Below, one piece after another: positions 11,359 through 34,773 of a stretch of 35,004 nucleotides of DNA. A program made the position numbers and the translations under genes. The DNA is taken from assembly GCF_001039355.2 (NCBI RefSeq), contig NW_019775181.1:445379-480382 (forward strand), given 5' to 3'. The notes under the pieces are model-generated. The model had not been told where the DNA came from. It searched no databases and saw only the letters and a list, made by a program, of their open reading frames with translations. The stretch's first letter is position 1; every line of letters begins with the position of its first letter. This stretch comes from Lingula anatina. Taxonomy: Eukaryota; Brachiopoda; Lingulata; Lingulida; Lingulidae.

Positions 11359-12319
11359 CACAAAACTATATCAGCAAAATATCCCCAGATATCGTTAAGC
11401 AAGCAGGCATATTTAGAATATAGGATGAATATAAGAAATCTGATATTTTTCTTGGAAGTGTTAAGCCTTAAGCAGCACCCATAATTAGGTTGCTCTACCA
11501 TTCTTTCCTACATTTTTTCTTTCAACGAAAAAAAGAGATTTATGAAAGAGATTTAATACCAACAGATGGTTCCAGATTGCTTCTGAATCATGAAAAGGGT
11601 GATGCTATTCCATTCCATATGCTGACTTATCTGAATAACTAATGTGGTCAGTGTTTGTGAAGATGAAACTACATTTGTTTGCAAGTTTTGAGCAGAAGAA
11701 TTGAATACTTGTGAATGAAAACTGATTAAGTTCTGACTTCAGTTCATTCCATTACAGGACTATTTTTACTTCTCTTACTGTTGTTACTGTGGAAGTGGGA
11801 TCGGGGAGAAAGTTCTTGAACATCGTGAATTCCCTCAGTTGATTAGATGTAAATGAGGTAAGCTGTTATTTTTAGTTACCATAGGTAGAAACCAGCGTGT
11901 CACATGTCTTGTCAGATTGAAAGCCGCGTGGGTTACTTGAATGGTAAACAAACATAGGTTGCTAAGCATTAACACTTTGTTAGGCAGTGCGATATTCTTG
12001 TTTTTCTGTTAAGCGGAGAATGTAATGTAAATGGAGAGCGAGGAAAGAGTTTGAAGAAAGAGGACGATGATGTAGATAATGAAGTTAGAGAGTGGCAACA
12101 AAGAGTATGCAGGAAAATGAAAGTTGTTTAGTTCTTACCTCTCGTGATCAAAAAGACAAAGTCAATACCATTGTGACAGGTATAGAGCCTGCCTTTTCCA
12201 AGACGAACCAAAAACAGTTTAAATAGTTTTCCATACGTGGATATCCTATTGATGTCATAATAATGACTCAAGCTCACTCCACATACTTTTGCAGAGAATA
12301 GTGGCCGCAACAAACGGAG

Positions 12320-12324
<5 letters not shown>

Positions 12325-12373
<49 letters not shown>
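12325..12373. repeat. (TA)n microsatellite
   Basis: About 24 uninterrupted TA dinucleotides at the left border of the interrupted part of R4. A 27 bp poly-A run follows at about 12425-12451. Confidence 0.95.
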
Positions 12374-12376
<3 letters not shown>

Positions 12377-12639
12377 TTAAAGATGTTATTGAAATATGTA
12401 AAAGGTGGTTAAAATTTTAAAGTGTAAAAAAAAAAAAAAAAAAAAAAAAAAGAAGAAGAACGAAAAGAAAAGAAAATAGCAGATGTGGTGGTAACGAGAA
12501 GTTGGTAGATGGTTATAGTCGGAGAGTTTGTGAAGTACAGTTAATGCGTGGTATGTACGCATTCTGCGACACAGAGAAGCATGCAACAGCTCATAGTAGT
12601 CCCCACTTATACTACACTTGTCTTAGGATACATCCAAAA

Positions 12640-13890
12640 TGCAAAGAATGTTTTGGACTCGAATTTAGGAATCAATTAGAAAATACATGGAAACGTTTCC
12701 TTGATGACTGCTTTATAATTTTGGACAAAAAAGAAAATAAATTGGAAGACTTCAACCTGATCCTTAACAACCTACATCCCTCTTTACACTTTACGATGGA
12801 TTCAACTTCAATACAACTCCCATTCCTCGATGTTATGGTAATGAGTGTAAAAGGAAAAATTGAGACAAATGTGTATTACAAAACAACAGACACAAAACAA
12901 TATCTCCCTTTTAAGTCGTGTCATCCCAGACACATTAAGCACAACATACCATACGATCTAGCTCGAAGACTATGCACAATTGTCTCAAATGAAACCATTT
13001 TAAAACAAAGGCTCAAAGAGCTGGAAGGATTTCTATTAAGGAGACAATACCCAAGGCAACTGATACAAACTCCAATTAAAAAAGCAAAACAGATACGGAA
13101 GAACGACCTGAGGACCACCAAAGACAAAGTTAAAAAGGAAGCCATACCATTTATATCAACATATAATAAAAGAAATCCGGATGTCATAACAGGAAACTTA
13201 CCTTTGGTAAAACAAGATGACAAAATGAATGAGATACTAACTGAAATGCAGATTATAAAGAGTAAGAGACAAAGTCCATCACTTAAGCAAATTTTAACAA
13301 AAGCAAAATTTGAAAACAATTCCAGGACAAATGTGGAAACCTCAACAATACGAGTACAGGTGCGGCACCTTTCCACTAATTAAAGAGGGGAGCCATCTAA
13401 CATTTAAACATGGACTTACATTTAGAATTAAACACCCATTCACCTGCACTAGCTCAAATTTAATTTGTTTTAACTTGCAGTGGATACGGTGAGAACTATA
13501 TAGGACAAACCAGAGACACTCTCCGATATAGAATGACCGTTCACAGACAACAAATAAGACCACCTAAATATCAGTGCACGTCTGTGAGTGGGCACATTAG
13601 GGAATGCTCTATGAACAAAAACAAGGACTTTACGGTATTCCCATTTTATAAATTCACTAGGGAAACGACCCAAATAGAAAGAGAAATTAAAGAAAACCTA
13701 TTAATTAATAAATATAAACCTACATTAAACAGGTAACAGCATTGGTAAAAGCAACAATTAAATACCCATTGTTAGAGACATCACATTGAGCCTTTATTAC
13801 ATCATATAGTAACCAAAATAAACAAACCCCCTGAAGATGCAATGAAACCGGTCGGGGCAAAATAGCTGCTGTTCTTTTTTTTTTCTTTTT
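12640..13890 (+). pseudogene. Penelope-like retroelement, RT palm/thumb plus GIY-YIG nuclease, frameshifted
   Basis: The open frame 12502-13383 contains, from about 12640, the C-terminal RT part of a Penelope-like element: ENTWKRFLDDCFIILDKK (catalytic DD), NNLHPSLHFTMDS, LPFLDVMV, YYKTTDTKQYLPFKSCHPRH, then YDLARRLCTIVSNE and RLKELEGFLLRRQYP. The frame shifts near 13340 into YRCGTFPLIKEGSHLTFKHG, the linker with its Cys motif. It shifts again near 13460 into the GIY-YIG endonuclease (CSGYGENYIGQTRDTLRYR, then HRQQIRPP, ending IKENLLINKYKPTLNR at 13736). The fingers of the RT are missing (5' truncation), and two frameshifts make it inactive. The 3' region has a hammerhead-like motif at 13827-13856. 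It is inserted in tandem copy R4. Confidence 0.88.
13827..13856 (+). ncRNA. Degenerate hammerhead-ribozyme-like motif in Penelope 3' region
   Basis: CCCC-CTGAAGA-TGCAAT-GAA-ACCGGT-C-GGGG follows the order of a Penelope-type minimal hammerhead: core CUGANGA, a short stem II position, GAA, a palindromic stem III (ACCGGT), the cleavage base C, and stem I as CCCC/GGGG. Stem II has no base pairs I can draw, so it is probably decayed. That Penelope-like elements carry hammerheads is established knowledge; the assignment here is inference. Confidence 0.45.
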
Positions 13891-14133
13891 ATTGTATATA
13901 TACATATACTCTTACAGGAAAAACACTTTTACTTTCAATAAGAATGTTATTCACCAAACAGCCTGTAAAATGGATATATATATATGGGAACAAAACTATA
14001 TGATCAAAATATTCCCAGATATCGTTAAGCATGCAAGCAGGAATATTCACAATTATTATGTACCTAAGAAATCCAATATACTTCTTTTTGAGCTGAAGTA
14101 TTGTGTACCTGTGAATGGAAACTTCACTTATCA

Positions 14134-14503
14134 AGAATGATGTGATTTTTTTTTCTTTAGACAACATATAATATTGAGATAGTTTTACCTCCAATATTTC
14201 GATGTCTATCAGGACATCTTCTTCAGGGTATGAGGCTATCCAGTTGAATAGCCTCTATTCAGGAGATGTACTTGCCCCCCCCCCCCCCCTCCACCTATTG
14301 TCTTAGGAAAGGGAGGCAGAGGTCAGGGAGGGTGGCACCATCATTTCTGTTGAGACTGGTCCCTGTCTTTTTGATGCGGATGGCTTCTATGACCTTTCTA
14401 TAATTTTCCCTTGGTTCACTGTCAATCACCTTTATTTTGTCCTGATAGACATCGAAATATTGAAGGTAAAACTATCTCAAGAAAAAAAGCACATCATTCT
14501 TAT
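14134..14503 (-). mobile_element. Penelope-derived foldback element with long inverted ends
   Basis: Positions 14174-14216 and 14438-14480 are 43 bp inverted repeats with a single mismatch (ends TTGAGATAGTTTTACCT and the complement). The outer arms AAGAATGATGTG and CACATCATTCTT extend the inversion to 14134 and 14503, with an ~18 bp insertion on the left. Between them the minus strand (about 14441-14301) encodes a short frame with a stop: SEPRENYRKVIEAIRIKK, then TGTSLNRNDGATLPD. This resembles the C-terminal end of GIY-YIG proteins of retroelements (..KEAI.I....SLNR..G..L). On the minus strand the left arm carries CTGAAGA..GATGTC..GACATC..GAAAT. A poly-C run sits at about 14275-14290. Confidence 0.72.
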
Positions 14504-14620
14504 AACTGAACACAGCTGATGAAATTCTTCTCTGATACACTTATAAGTTCTGACATAAGTTTATTTAGTAAGAAAACCATTTTGCTACTTATGTGTTGTG
14601 GGATACGCGAACCCCAAATC

Positions 14621-16468
14621 TAATTGCATATTTTAAGATGTCTTATATCTCTGAACTTGTTTAAATTATCATCATTGTAAATGTGATATAAAGTATGACA
14701 CAAGTATCAATTCTTTGGTTTACAAAAATATTGGAAATATACTGACTGTCAATGAAAACGCATCAGAAAACTTTCTTGTACTTTTTTTGCCGACAATGGA
14801 TTCCAACCATATAAACGAGTACAAATGCACTTGTTTGGTCATAAGAGAGTTGGCTGACCACTATTTCATATTTCACACGAAAACTCTTATTTTCTTAATG
14901 TGCCAAAGGAACTTAAAATATTATTTGATAAATAATGTGTTTTCATTAACTGTCAGCATAAAAAATATACACAATACATAACATATAGTTCTGACTGAAG
15001 CACAGTAATAAGTCTCAATAATGTTTTTATAATCCACTGGTATAATATATTTGGGTCCGATTCCTCCCCAGTGCACATTTTTGGAGCTAAATATTTATCA
15101 AGTGCTTGCAGCCGAAGATAGAATATATTTTGTTCCAATCATTACCATTGCAAATGTAAAAAATATACCAATTTTTGTGCTACCAGGATGGCGGTCTGAA
15201 ACTGTAAGAAATGTTAAGATGATGAAAAAGCTTTAGTTCTTATTTCAATAATTTAAATATAATAAATACATTTACAAACCAAAGTATAATCAGGTCTTTT
15301 TTGTTATCATCTTAAGTGATCATAATCATATCAATGTATTCTGAGACATAATTTTCATACATACATGTAGACATCAGAAAAGCATATGAATAAGTGGTGG
15401 GGTTCAGGCAGACCCATGTTGTACAGGTTGGTACTTTTTAGCTACTGTACTGATGACGATTAAGTAAACTGACTTTTATGCCTACTTGTACCTATTAAAA
15501 TGTCAATCAGATAAATCACTAACTGATTAGTTAATTCAAATCCACTTCCATTCCTGCAAGGAGGAGAGAACCTATGGCTCCGTATAATCCCTATCTAAAG
15601 GATTACTAGGCTTGTAACAAGGATATTAAAACTTCCAAGGTGTGGGATATTGTCTAACACTACTTATATTCTCCGCTAGCAATATATATCGAGGAGAATA
15701 TAGTTGATACACTATGGAAAATTGCTGTACCCATGGTGACGGACCATGGGGAGCTAGTATAGAAAGACACGAAAACGAACAAAGTTAGTCTGTTCTCTCC
15801 ATTTTAATTTACATAAGTCTCTACAACTGTTTCACTTAATTTAATACGGTAAGTGATACAGACAGAAAATTATGTCATAAACTAATACATTTTATTCAAA
15901 TTTAATTTGATTCTGTTAAACATTTACCTATGTCAGGTGATTCTGTGATAACGTAAACTAAGCATAGGCAAAATAGAGGATAATATCTACAAATCAACTG
16001 GGAATGTGTTACTGCCAAGAAAGCAAAACATATTTCCCATAAATTGGTGTTGGTAACATACCCACCTTCCTGTATCATGCACATTTCGTGCCTTTCGAAA
16101 TATCTGTAACTTTTTGGTCTGCGTGGTATGTATCACTGGTTCCAGTCCCACAAATAGGGTAATTGGGTTGAAGTGATCTCCGTTTCAATGAAAGGTTTAC
16201 TATATAATATTTTTCATTATCATAGTATAAAAAAGTTGGACGAATCAAAACGTCCACTTTGAGTTCACATTAAAGGATTCTCCCTACGTTTTTGGATAGT
16301 GTTTTTTTATATATATATTACCAAAGCCAGTTGTTTGCGTTATTCATAATGTACATTCCAAGTATTTGTTCTAAACAAATAAATTCCAAATTACAGTGTA
16401 TAGTTTATATACACAACAACGATAGTACACTATATCCTCATTCTTATACAGACACAAGCTGCGGAAAC
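14621..16468. other. Non-coding stretch upstream of the GBP-like gene
   Basis: No exon or element is recognised. Two small hairpins stand out: TATATTCTCC..GGAGAATATA at about 15666-15703 and CCCATGGT-GACGG-ACCATGGG at about 15731-15751. The region just before the GBP start codon has TATA-like AT runs (about 16307-16317), but no clear core promoter. Confidence 0.5.
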
Positions 16469-17202
16469 ATGGCTGCTGATGACAAATCGCTGACAGCCCC
16501 TCATAGACGACAAGGCTACGAGATATTGCCCATCTCCCAGAAAGATCTAGCAACAAGGCAAACCTCTGTGCCTCTGATTTTGCCGAACGACTTTCAGTAT
16601 GATCCGTCTTCGGGCAAGATTGTTAAGAAGGAAGGTGAGAAAAGAACCCACCTGGTCGTGGTGGAAGAGGCTCTAGAGCTGCTGCGGGATATAACAGATC
16701 CGGTCAGCATATTGGGGATTTGTGGACCAGCACGGAGCGGAAAGTCTTACGTTGTGTCAAGGTATGTGTAGGTTATGTTTAATTTATTATGGCTTGACTT
16801 TTGATTTGTTGATACTACAAGGCATGTAATTTTAGAATAAAAAGTGATAGATCAATGTAAAAATAGGAGTACAAACCGTACGCTCAAACGAAAAATGTCA
16901 ACTTTTAAAATGACGTTTCCTTAATAGTAAGTTTAACATTAAATGTTGCTTTTTAAAGATATCACTTTACTCGAAGACATTATTATCATCTGCCTTGTGC
17001 TACATACCTGCTTCTATCTTTATACCCTGTATTGACAAATAAATAGGATTTTTCCCCCTTTGCAGGATGGCGGGAGCCCATGATGCGTTTGAGCTGGGAA
17101 ATAAAATGAGCTCTCAGACGCTCGGTATTTGGATGGGAACAAAGGTTCTGAGACATAGAAAGGAGGGATTTACTACTATCTTGATAGACAGTGAGGGGAC
17201 GG
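16469..17202 (+). CDS. GBP-type large GTPase, first two coding exons only
   Basis: Exon 1 is 16469-16761 (donor GTATGT) and exon 2 is 17066-17202 (acceptor after TTTGCAG, donor GTAAAT). They join in phase to code for the start of a guanylate-binding-protein (GBP/RHD3-type) GTPase domain. The P-loop is ILGICGPARSGKSYVV, the G2 region is SQTLGIWMG (the T-x-GIWM signature of GBPs), and the G3 motif is ILIDSEGTG in place of the usual DTEG. I chose ATG 16469 because its context GAAACATGG is good and because the upstream in-frame extension has no conserved features. GBP family proteins bind and hydrolyse GTP in a dimer-dependent way, often in innate immunity or membrane work. The G4 region and the helical domain are not found in the 2.6 kb before the first KAT2 exon. 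Exon 2 ends in phase 1 while the exon at 19861 needs two bases from upstream, so direct fusion to KAT2 would be out of frame. The gene is partial, through a pseudogene, far-off exons or a misjoin at 19682. Confidence 0.8.
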
Positions 17203-17419
17203 GTAAATACAGTTATATCTCTCGTTGGCGTATAAGTCAGTCATTGAGGTTCACATCGTACATGATGCTTGATCGCTAGGTTTCCTCGATTATCCGAAGT
17301 ATGATGGTCGTTGTTGCCTAATAAAGGGGTTACATTAGGTGGTTTTACATTAGGTTTTTGACACTCTGTCGAAGGCTGTGAATATCGTAACCATAGCTGT
17401 GGAGTTTATCAGTCGACGT

Positions 17420-17831
17420 CACTAGTGGGCCTGATTTGGTCTTAAAGTGCAATTTAAGTCCAAAACTGGACTGAAGCGGTTTTAAAGATTAAGTAACATG
17501 TAAGGACTCTTAATTTGATCGTAAGACTAAAAAGGAACTGAAAGTGTGTAAGACTATAATTGATCTGACTTCAACTGAAGTGGCAAAGCACTTATCTCCC
17601 CTCATACATTCAGTCCAAACTTGGACTGACTTTCCAGCTACCCAGGTGAGAATAGCTATCAAGTAGAGGGCCATTGTGTGAGTAGCAAAGGGTTGCCTTT
17701 TGTCAAGTAATTGCTTATTGCCTGATTGCTAAAGGGTGATTCAGATACCATCTCAAATCATTTCTAAAGCAAGGAAAATGCAGCAGTTTTGGACTTAAAT
17801 TGCACTTCAGACCAAATCAGGTCCACTAGTG
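17420..17831. mobile_element. 412 bp MITE with ~48 bp inverted repeats
   Basis: The left end is CACTAGTGGGCCTGATTTGG and the right end, read from the other strand, is CACTAGTGGACCTGATTTGG. The arms continue through TGCAATTTAAGTCCAAAACTG with few differences. A possible CGT 3 bp target duplication flanks both ends. A second, inner inverted pair (GTCCAAAACTGGACTGA at ~17458 and TCAGTCCAAACTTGGACTGA at ~17609) adds foldback potential. There is no coding capacity. The superfamily is not certain. It lies downstream of GBP exon 2. Confidence 0.85.
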
Positions 17832-18162
17832 CGTGCTGTGTGCACCACATGGTTTAATGTATTATTACCTGCGAAGAAAATAGTAAGTCTACAGAGGTTA
17901 CCGGAGGAGATGGATTGTGCCAGAAGTGACGTGTAGTGGTGTATGACGTGAGAATGAGTGGTCATTTTTTGCTGGAGGTGAACGGGAGTGAAGATTTGGG
18001 TTCAGAGAAAAAAGCAGTTTTTCCAACAACATAGTGGGATAACATGTTTTCTTTTGGTATTTTGGGCGGAAAGTACTTGTAAAAATAACAGGTTCATGAT
18101 ATAGAAAAATGTGATATCTTTAAACTCTTTACAATCTTTAAAAAAAAAAAAAAACAGATTAA

Positions 18163-19090
18163 TCATTGCACAGCGATCGTGGTTCGGTGCGATTCAGTTG
18201 TCAGTTGCCAACTACTTCCTGGTTTTTCCCAAGGTCCTTCAAGGATTCTAAAATTCGTTATTATAGCAGCGCATACCACAAAACACCCACAAATAATTAG
18301 ACATTGGCATAACAGATTACATATATTCAAAAATTCATATAAAAACTCATCGCTGCATATGTCGTTATCCATGTGGATATTAAAACCTCCAGCTATTACC
18401 AGGCGACCTGGAGAGAACAGAGCACCTTCTAAAAGCTTGGAAAATTCGTCTGCGAAGCTAGATACTGTGTACTTGTGCTTCTTTGAGAAGGGTGGACGGT
18501 ATATCAGAATCAAATGCAACATACCTTTCCGGGTGGAGACATTCACATCAAGGAATTCAAAAGATTTAAACTCTGACGCCTTGTTTTTACAACTTTCATG
18601 TTGGGCCGTGTCATAATGGCAATGCCACCACCTTTCCGGTGATTTCTAGGTGAGTGCTGAATTGTATAGCCACTGAAGGAGGAGTTAAAGTCAGCATCAA
18701 AGAAATTGCAGTTTTTACTATTTATCCTTGTTTCTGTTACCATGAAAATGTGTGTATTATGCTGGTCTATAGAATCACATAAGTGGGGCACCTTGTCAAC
18801 CACGGATCTGGCATTCCAAAGAGACATTTTGCTGTATTTTCCAGATGATATGAAGATACACATTTTATGGTACACAAAGTTTTTGGTCTCTTCTCTGTGT
18901 AAGTTTTCACTGCCCTGTTAAATTTGTTGATAATGACAGGTATCACTGCCTGCCCTGCAGCCCCTGTGTGTTGGTAATACAAGGCTTATACCACTTGTTC
19001 TTATTGTCCTGAAAAGGCCCCTGGGCAATACCACATTACTGGCTGTAACTTTGCTACCAATTTCACGCAGTCTGTTCATTGAGTATCTCA
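18163..19090 (-). pseudogene. CR1/L2-like LINE remnant, endonuclease domain
   Basis: Two overlapping minus-strand open frames (18875-18543 and 18546-18163) together follow a LINE apurinic-type endonuclease: MSLWNARSVVDKVPHLCDSI, IFMVTETRI, HSPRNHRKGGGIAIM, LILIYRPPF, then SPGRLVIAGGFNIHMDND (the GDFNIH motif with D changed to G). Upstream on the minus strand, to about 19090, are NRLREIGSK and LPTHRGCRAG, in line with the pre-endonuclease region of CR1-like LINEs. There is a frameshift at about 18545, a damaged catalytic motif and no RT, so it is dead. Confidence 0.8.
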
Positions 19091-19681
19091 TCTTGAGTTG
19101 TTGTCACGGTAGTGTTAAAATATCCAAGTGGTCATTGGTTTATTTGTATGCAACAATCTTAGAAAGGCTTGGAAAAAATTTCCAAGTGACTAGAATGTCC
19201 ATAAAGTGTCCAAAAGAGTCCTTGTGTATTCATAAACGTATTCTGTGAAAGATATCCCTCCAAAACCCACACTTCCAATAAAAAGCAGTAAAGTTTGTCA
19301 GAGGTCATTAGCAGGGCTGCTGCAGGAGCGCACCTTGACCTTGACCTTGGTTTACCTGCCATCGAGCCTGATACTTTCAATGTTTATGCCTTTGTCATGC
19401 CAATCTATCCTCTTGAATTTTCTTTCCAAAATGCGGTCAACAGTTTAGATATTGTATCATTAACAATGATAATAAGAAGATGGGTCTATAATTCTTGATG
19501 CCTTTTTATGTTACCCGTTTTGGACAGCATGATCAATTTGCATTCGTCCTTGCTACTGGTATTTTCTCAGCTGTAAGCACATTGAGAAGAGTTAGGCTGG
19601 TTCTTGGGCTAGTATACCATCTCCAGCTTTTATTACTTTTGATATGATGTTACATTACCCTATTTAATAATAATAATAATA

Positions 19682-19682
19682 N
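19682..19682. other. Single N: probable scaffold join
   Basis: An isolated N sits in an AAT-repeat (19669-19683) between the GBP exons on the left and the first visible KAT2 exon on the right. Both genes are incomplete on the side facing this point. Confidence 0.7.
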
Positions 19683-19860
19683 AATGGCTGTGTGGAGGAC
19701 CTTTGTTGATGCCCTAGACGCTTTGACGTAAAAGGAGATAGTAGTATAGTAGTATAGTAGTATAAAGATTTGAATGAATTAGTGGAATTAGTGCATAGGT
19801 ACATTTGTTTGTATAGTCTCTGCAGTAATAATTGAGGGTACCACTTTAACTTTTCCCCAG

Positions 19861-33231
<13,371 letters not shown>

Positions 33232-33394
33232 AAACTTATTTTTTTTTCCTTAAGGAAGAAAAAGAAATCATTATGAAGACTAGTGACTACAGGTGCAATA
33301 GAATTTTTTTATTCATATTTTGTATTTTAATTTCTAATAAGAAATGCATTTTCTGAAAATGCGAAACTCTTTAGCGAATAGGATTGGATAATGA

Positions 33395-33400
33395 AATAAA
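33395..33400 (+). terminator. Candidate polyadenylation signal of KAT2 (AATAAA)
   Basis: AATAAA lies 164 bp after the stop codon. A second AATAAA at 33674-33679 and a cluster at about 33865-33880 are alternatives. Which is used cannot be told from the sequence. Confidence 0.55.
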
Positions 33401-33880
33401 TTGGAAATTTGCAAGACTGGGACTAAAATCATCCCTTACTTCTGTAATATGTAATGTCACATATTTTGATAGGAAAATAGCCATATTTGTTTGATTATAG
33501 ATAATGTTTTCTGCATAGCAGACATAAATTATATCTGGAATACCATTGTCAATAATGCTATCTAGATAAAAAAAAAATGAATGTACACTGATTTTGTATC
33601 ACTTTTTTCATGTGTTCTTTTGTTACCTTCTTACTAATTCATTGTTGAAGATTTTCAGCAGCTTTCAAAACGCAATAAAGATCTCCGGTCAGTTCAAACA
33701 GTATTTCAACATTTGTGGAACTGCTGTTTGATATGAAAGCTGACTAGCAAGATCTCTGTAAAAGCTTAACATCAATAAGTGAATAAATTAAAGTTTTCAT
33801 TCCTGCACATTTTACTTTCAGACTTACAATGTAAGAAGGCATTTGTCTGTCATTGATATGGAAAAATAAATAAATAAAAA

Positions 33881-34712
33881 TTAGGAAAAAGTTATTAAAA
33901 GTACGTAAGGCCTTTTCACACCAAGTAATTTACATTGAAGCAAAATGGGTGACCCAGTTGTAAAACCCTTGATAATACTCTCATTTAAAGTTAAATTTGT
34001 TATGCAACATCCATTGATTGCTGTGTATCAAAGCCAAATCTTAAGATATGCATGTGCAATTTTTCCTCTCTCAGATACATGTTAGACTTGGTTTGAGTTC
34101 TTTTGCTAACTTCTTTAACGTCTTCCAAAAACCATAAGAATTCTTTGTCACCCTGATTTTTTTCCTGTCATTTTATGGATGTTTTGGTAAAACATACGTG
34201 TTTATAAATGTAGATCTAAATGTCGAAAGTGAGTTTTGGACGCTACTTGTCGAAAACGAGCTAAACTTCTCCCACTGTGTTTTAATATTTGAATCTATAT
34301 GGTCTCTAGAATAAGTCTTACAAATTTTTTTTTAATTTAAGCAAAGATGGTATTTTTTTAATTAAAATGTCATGGATTCGAACATTGTATTGGCTTATCT
34401 TGAGAAAAGCGCCATCTTCACAAATGTTGATTAGAAAAATTGGGTCAAAGCTATCGCAACCGTGACCTCAAAGACACCTGAAGAAGTTGTGATGAAAACG
34501 GCTTTAGCGAAGTATTTGAGTGTGCAAGTGGTTATATTGTCGAAATTTAAGCAATACCGAGCCTAATGTAAACAATGTTGTCGTTGCCATGAGCGGAAAA
34601 AGTGACTGTGGACTGAAATATTCGCGTTAACCCGCACTTGTTTTGATTGCTGCCGGCTGCAAGGACGCAACTAAAAATTCAAGTAGCTGATGGTTGATTT
34701 GTACTGCTGAGA
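33881..34712. other. Intergenic spacer between KAT2 and the next + strand gene
   Basis: No exon is recognised. The last ~150 bp (about 34560-34712) are richer in CpG and G+C than the rest and end at a start codon, so they are the likely promoter and 5' UTR of the following gene. Confidence 0.5.
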
Positions 34713-34773
34713 ATGCCTCGGGCTTTCCTGGCAAGGAATAAGCACAAGAGAGGGAATGAAGAGGAGACAGAAG
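34713..34773 (+). CDS. First coding exon of a SNAG-domain transcription factor
   Basis: ATG at 34713 opens 20 codons, MPRAFLARNKHKRGNEEETE, then a GTGTGT donor after one base of the next codon (phase 1). An N-terminal MPR-[SAG]-FL-x-[KR] is the SNAG repressor motif found at the extreme N-terminus of Snail/Scratch, Gfi1, Insm and Ovo-type zinc finger proteins, where it binds the LSD1/CoREST corepressor. MPRAFL is closest to Ovo-like proteins, but the zinc fingers lie outside the window, so the family cannot be fixed. The motif begins exactly at the ATG and a donor follows at once, as is usual for a short first exon. An odd point is A-R in place of V-K after FL. Confidence 0.6.

Larger units (their letters stand above)
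10716..11805 (+). repeat. Tandem unit copy R3, mosaic with a LINE-junction relic
   Basis: Copy of the ~1.05 kb unit starting at TAAGCGGAGAATGTA. Its first part runs normally to about 10945. The sequence then jumps back to an earlier point of the unit through a short block (10949-10998) that matches the 5' end of the LINE at 4249-4301, and the following ~60 bp nearly match R1 after its LINE. R3 is thus a recombinant between a plain copy and a LINE-bearing copy. A poly-A/(TA)n tract interrupts it at 11291-11356. The piggyBac target (GATATCGTTAAGCAAGCAGG) is unoccupied at about 11387-11406. Confidence 0.85.
11806..14620 (+). repeat. Tandem unit copy R4 (interrupted)
   Basis: Fourth copy, starting AGTGGGATCGGGGAGAAAGTT directly after R3. 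It is recognisable to about 12324, where a (TA)n tract and a Penelope-like element interrupt it. The middle part resumes at about 13975 (GAACAAAACTATATGATCAA, then CCCAGATATCGTTAAGCA). A second interruption is the foldback element at 14134-14503, after which ATAAGTTCTGACATAAGTTT and following bases match the end of the unit. Confidence 0.75.

Noticed and set aside
12921-13376. 151-codon minus-strand open frame
   Set aside because: It is the antisense shadow of the Penelope-like element coding region on the + strand.
16292-16468. Upstream in-frame ATG extending the GBP protein by 59 residues
   Set aside because: The extension is AT-rich with no family similarity; ATG 16469 has the better context.
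19300-19360. CTTGACCTTGACCTTG run
   Set aside because: A short simple repeat (TGACCT-type) in AT-rich intronic DNA; too brief to be called a nuclear receptor element cluster without other support.
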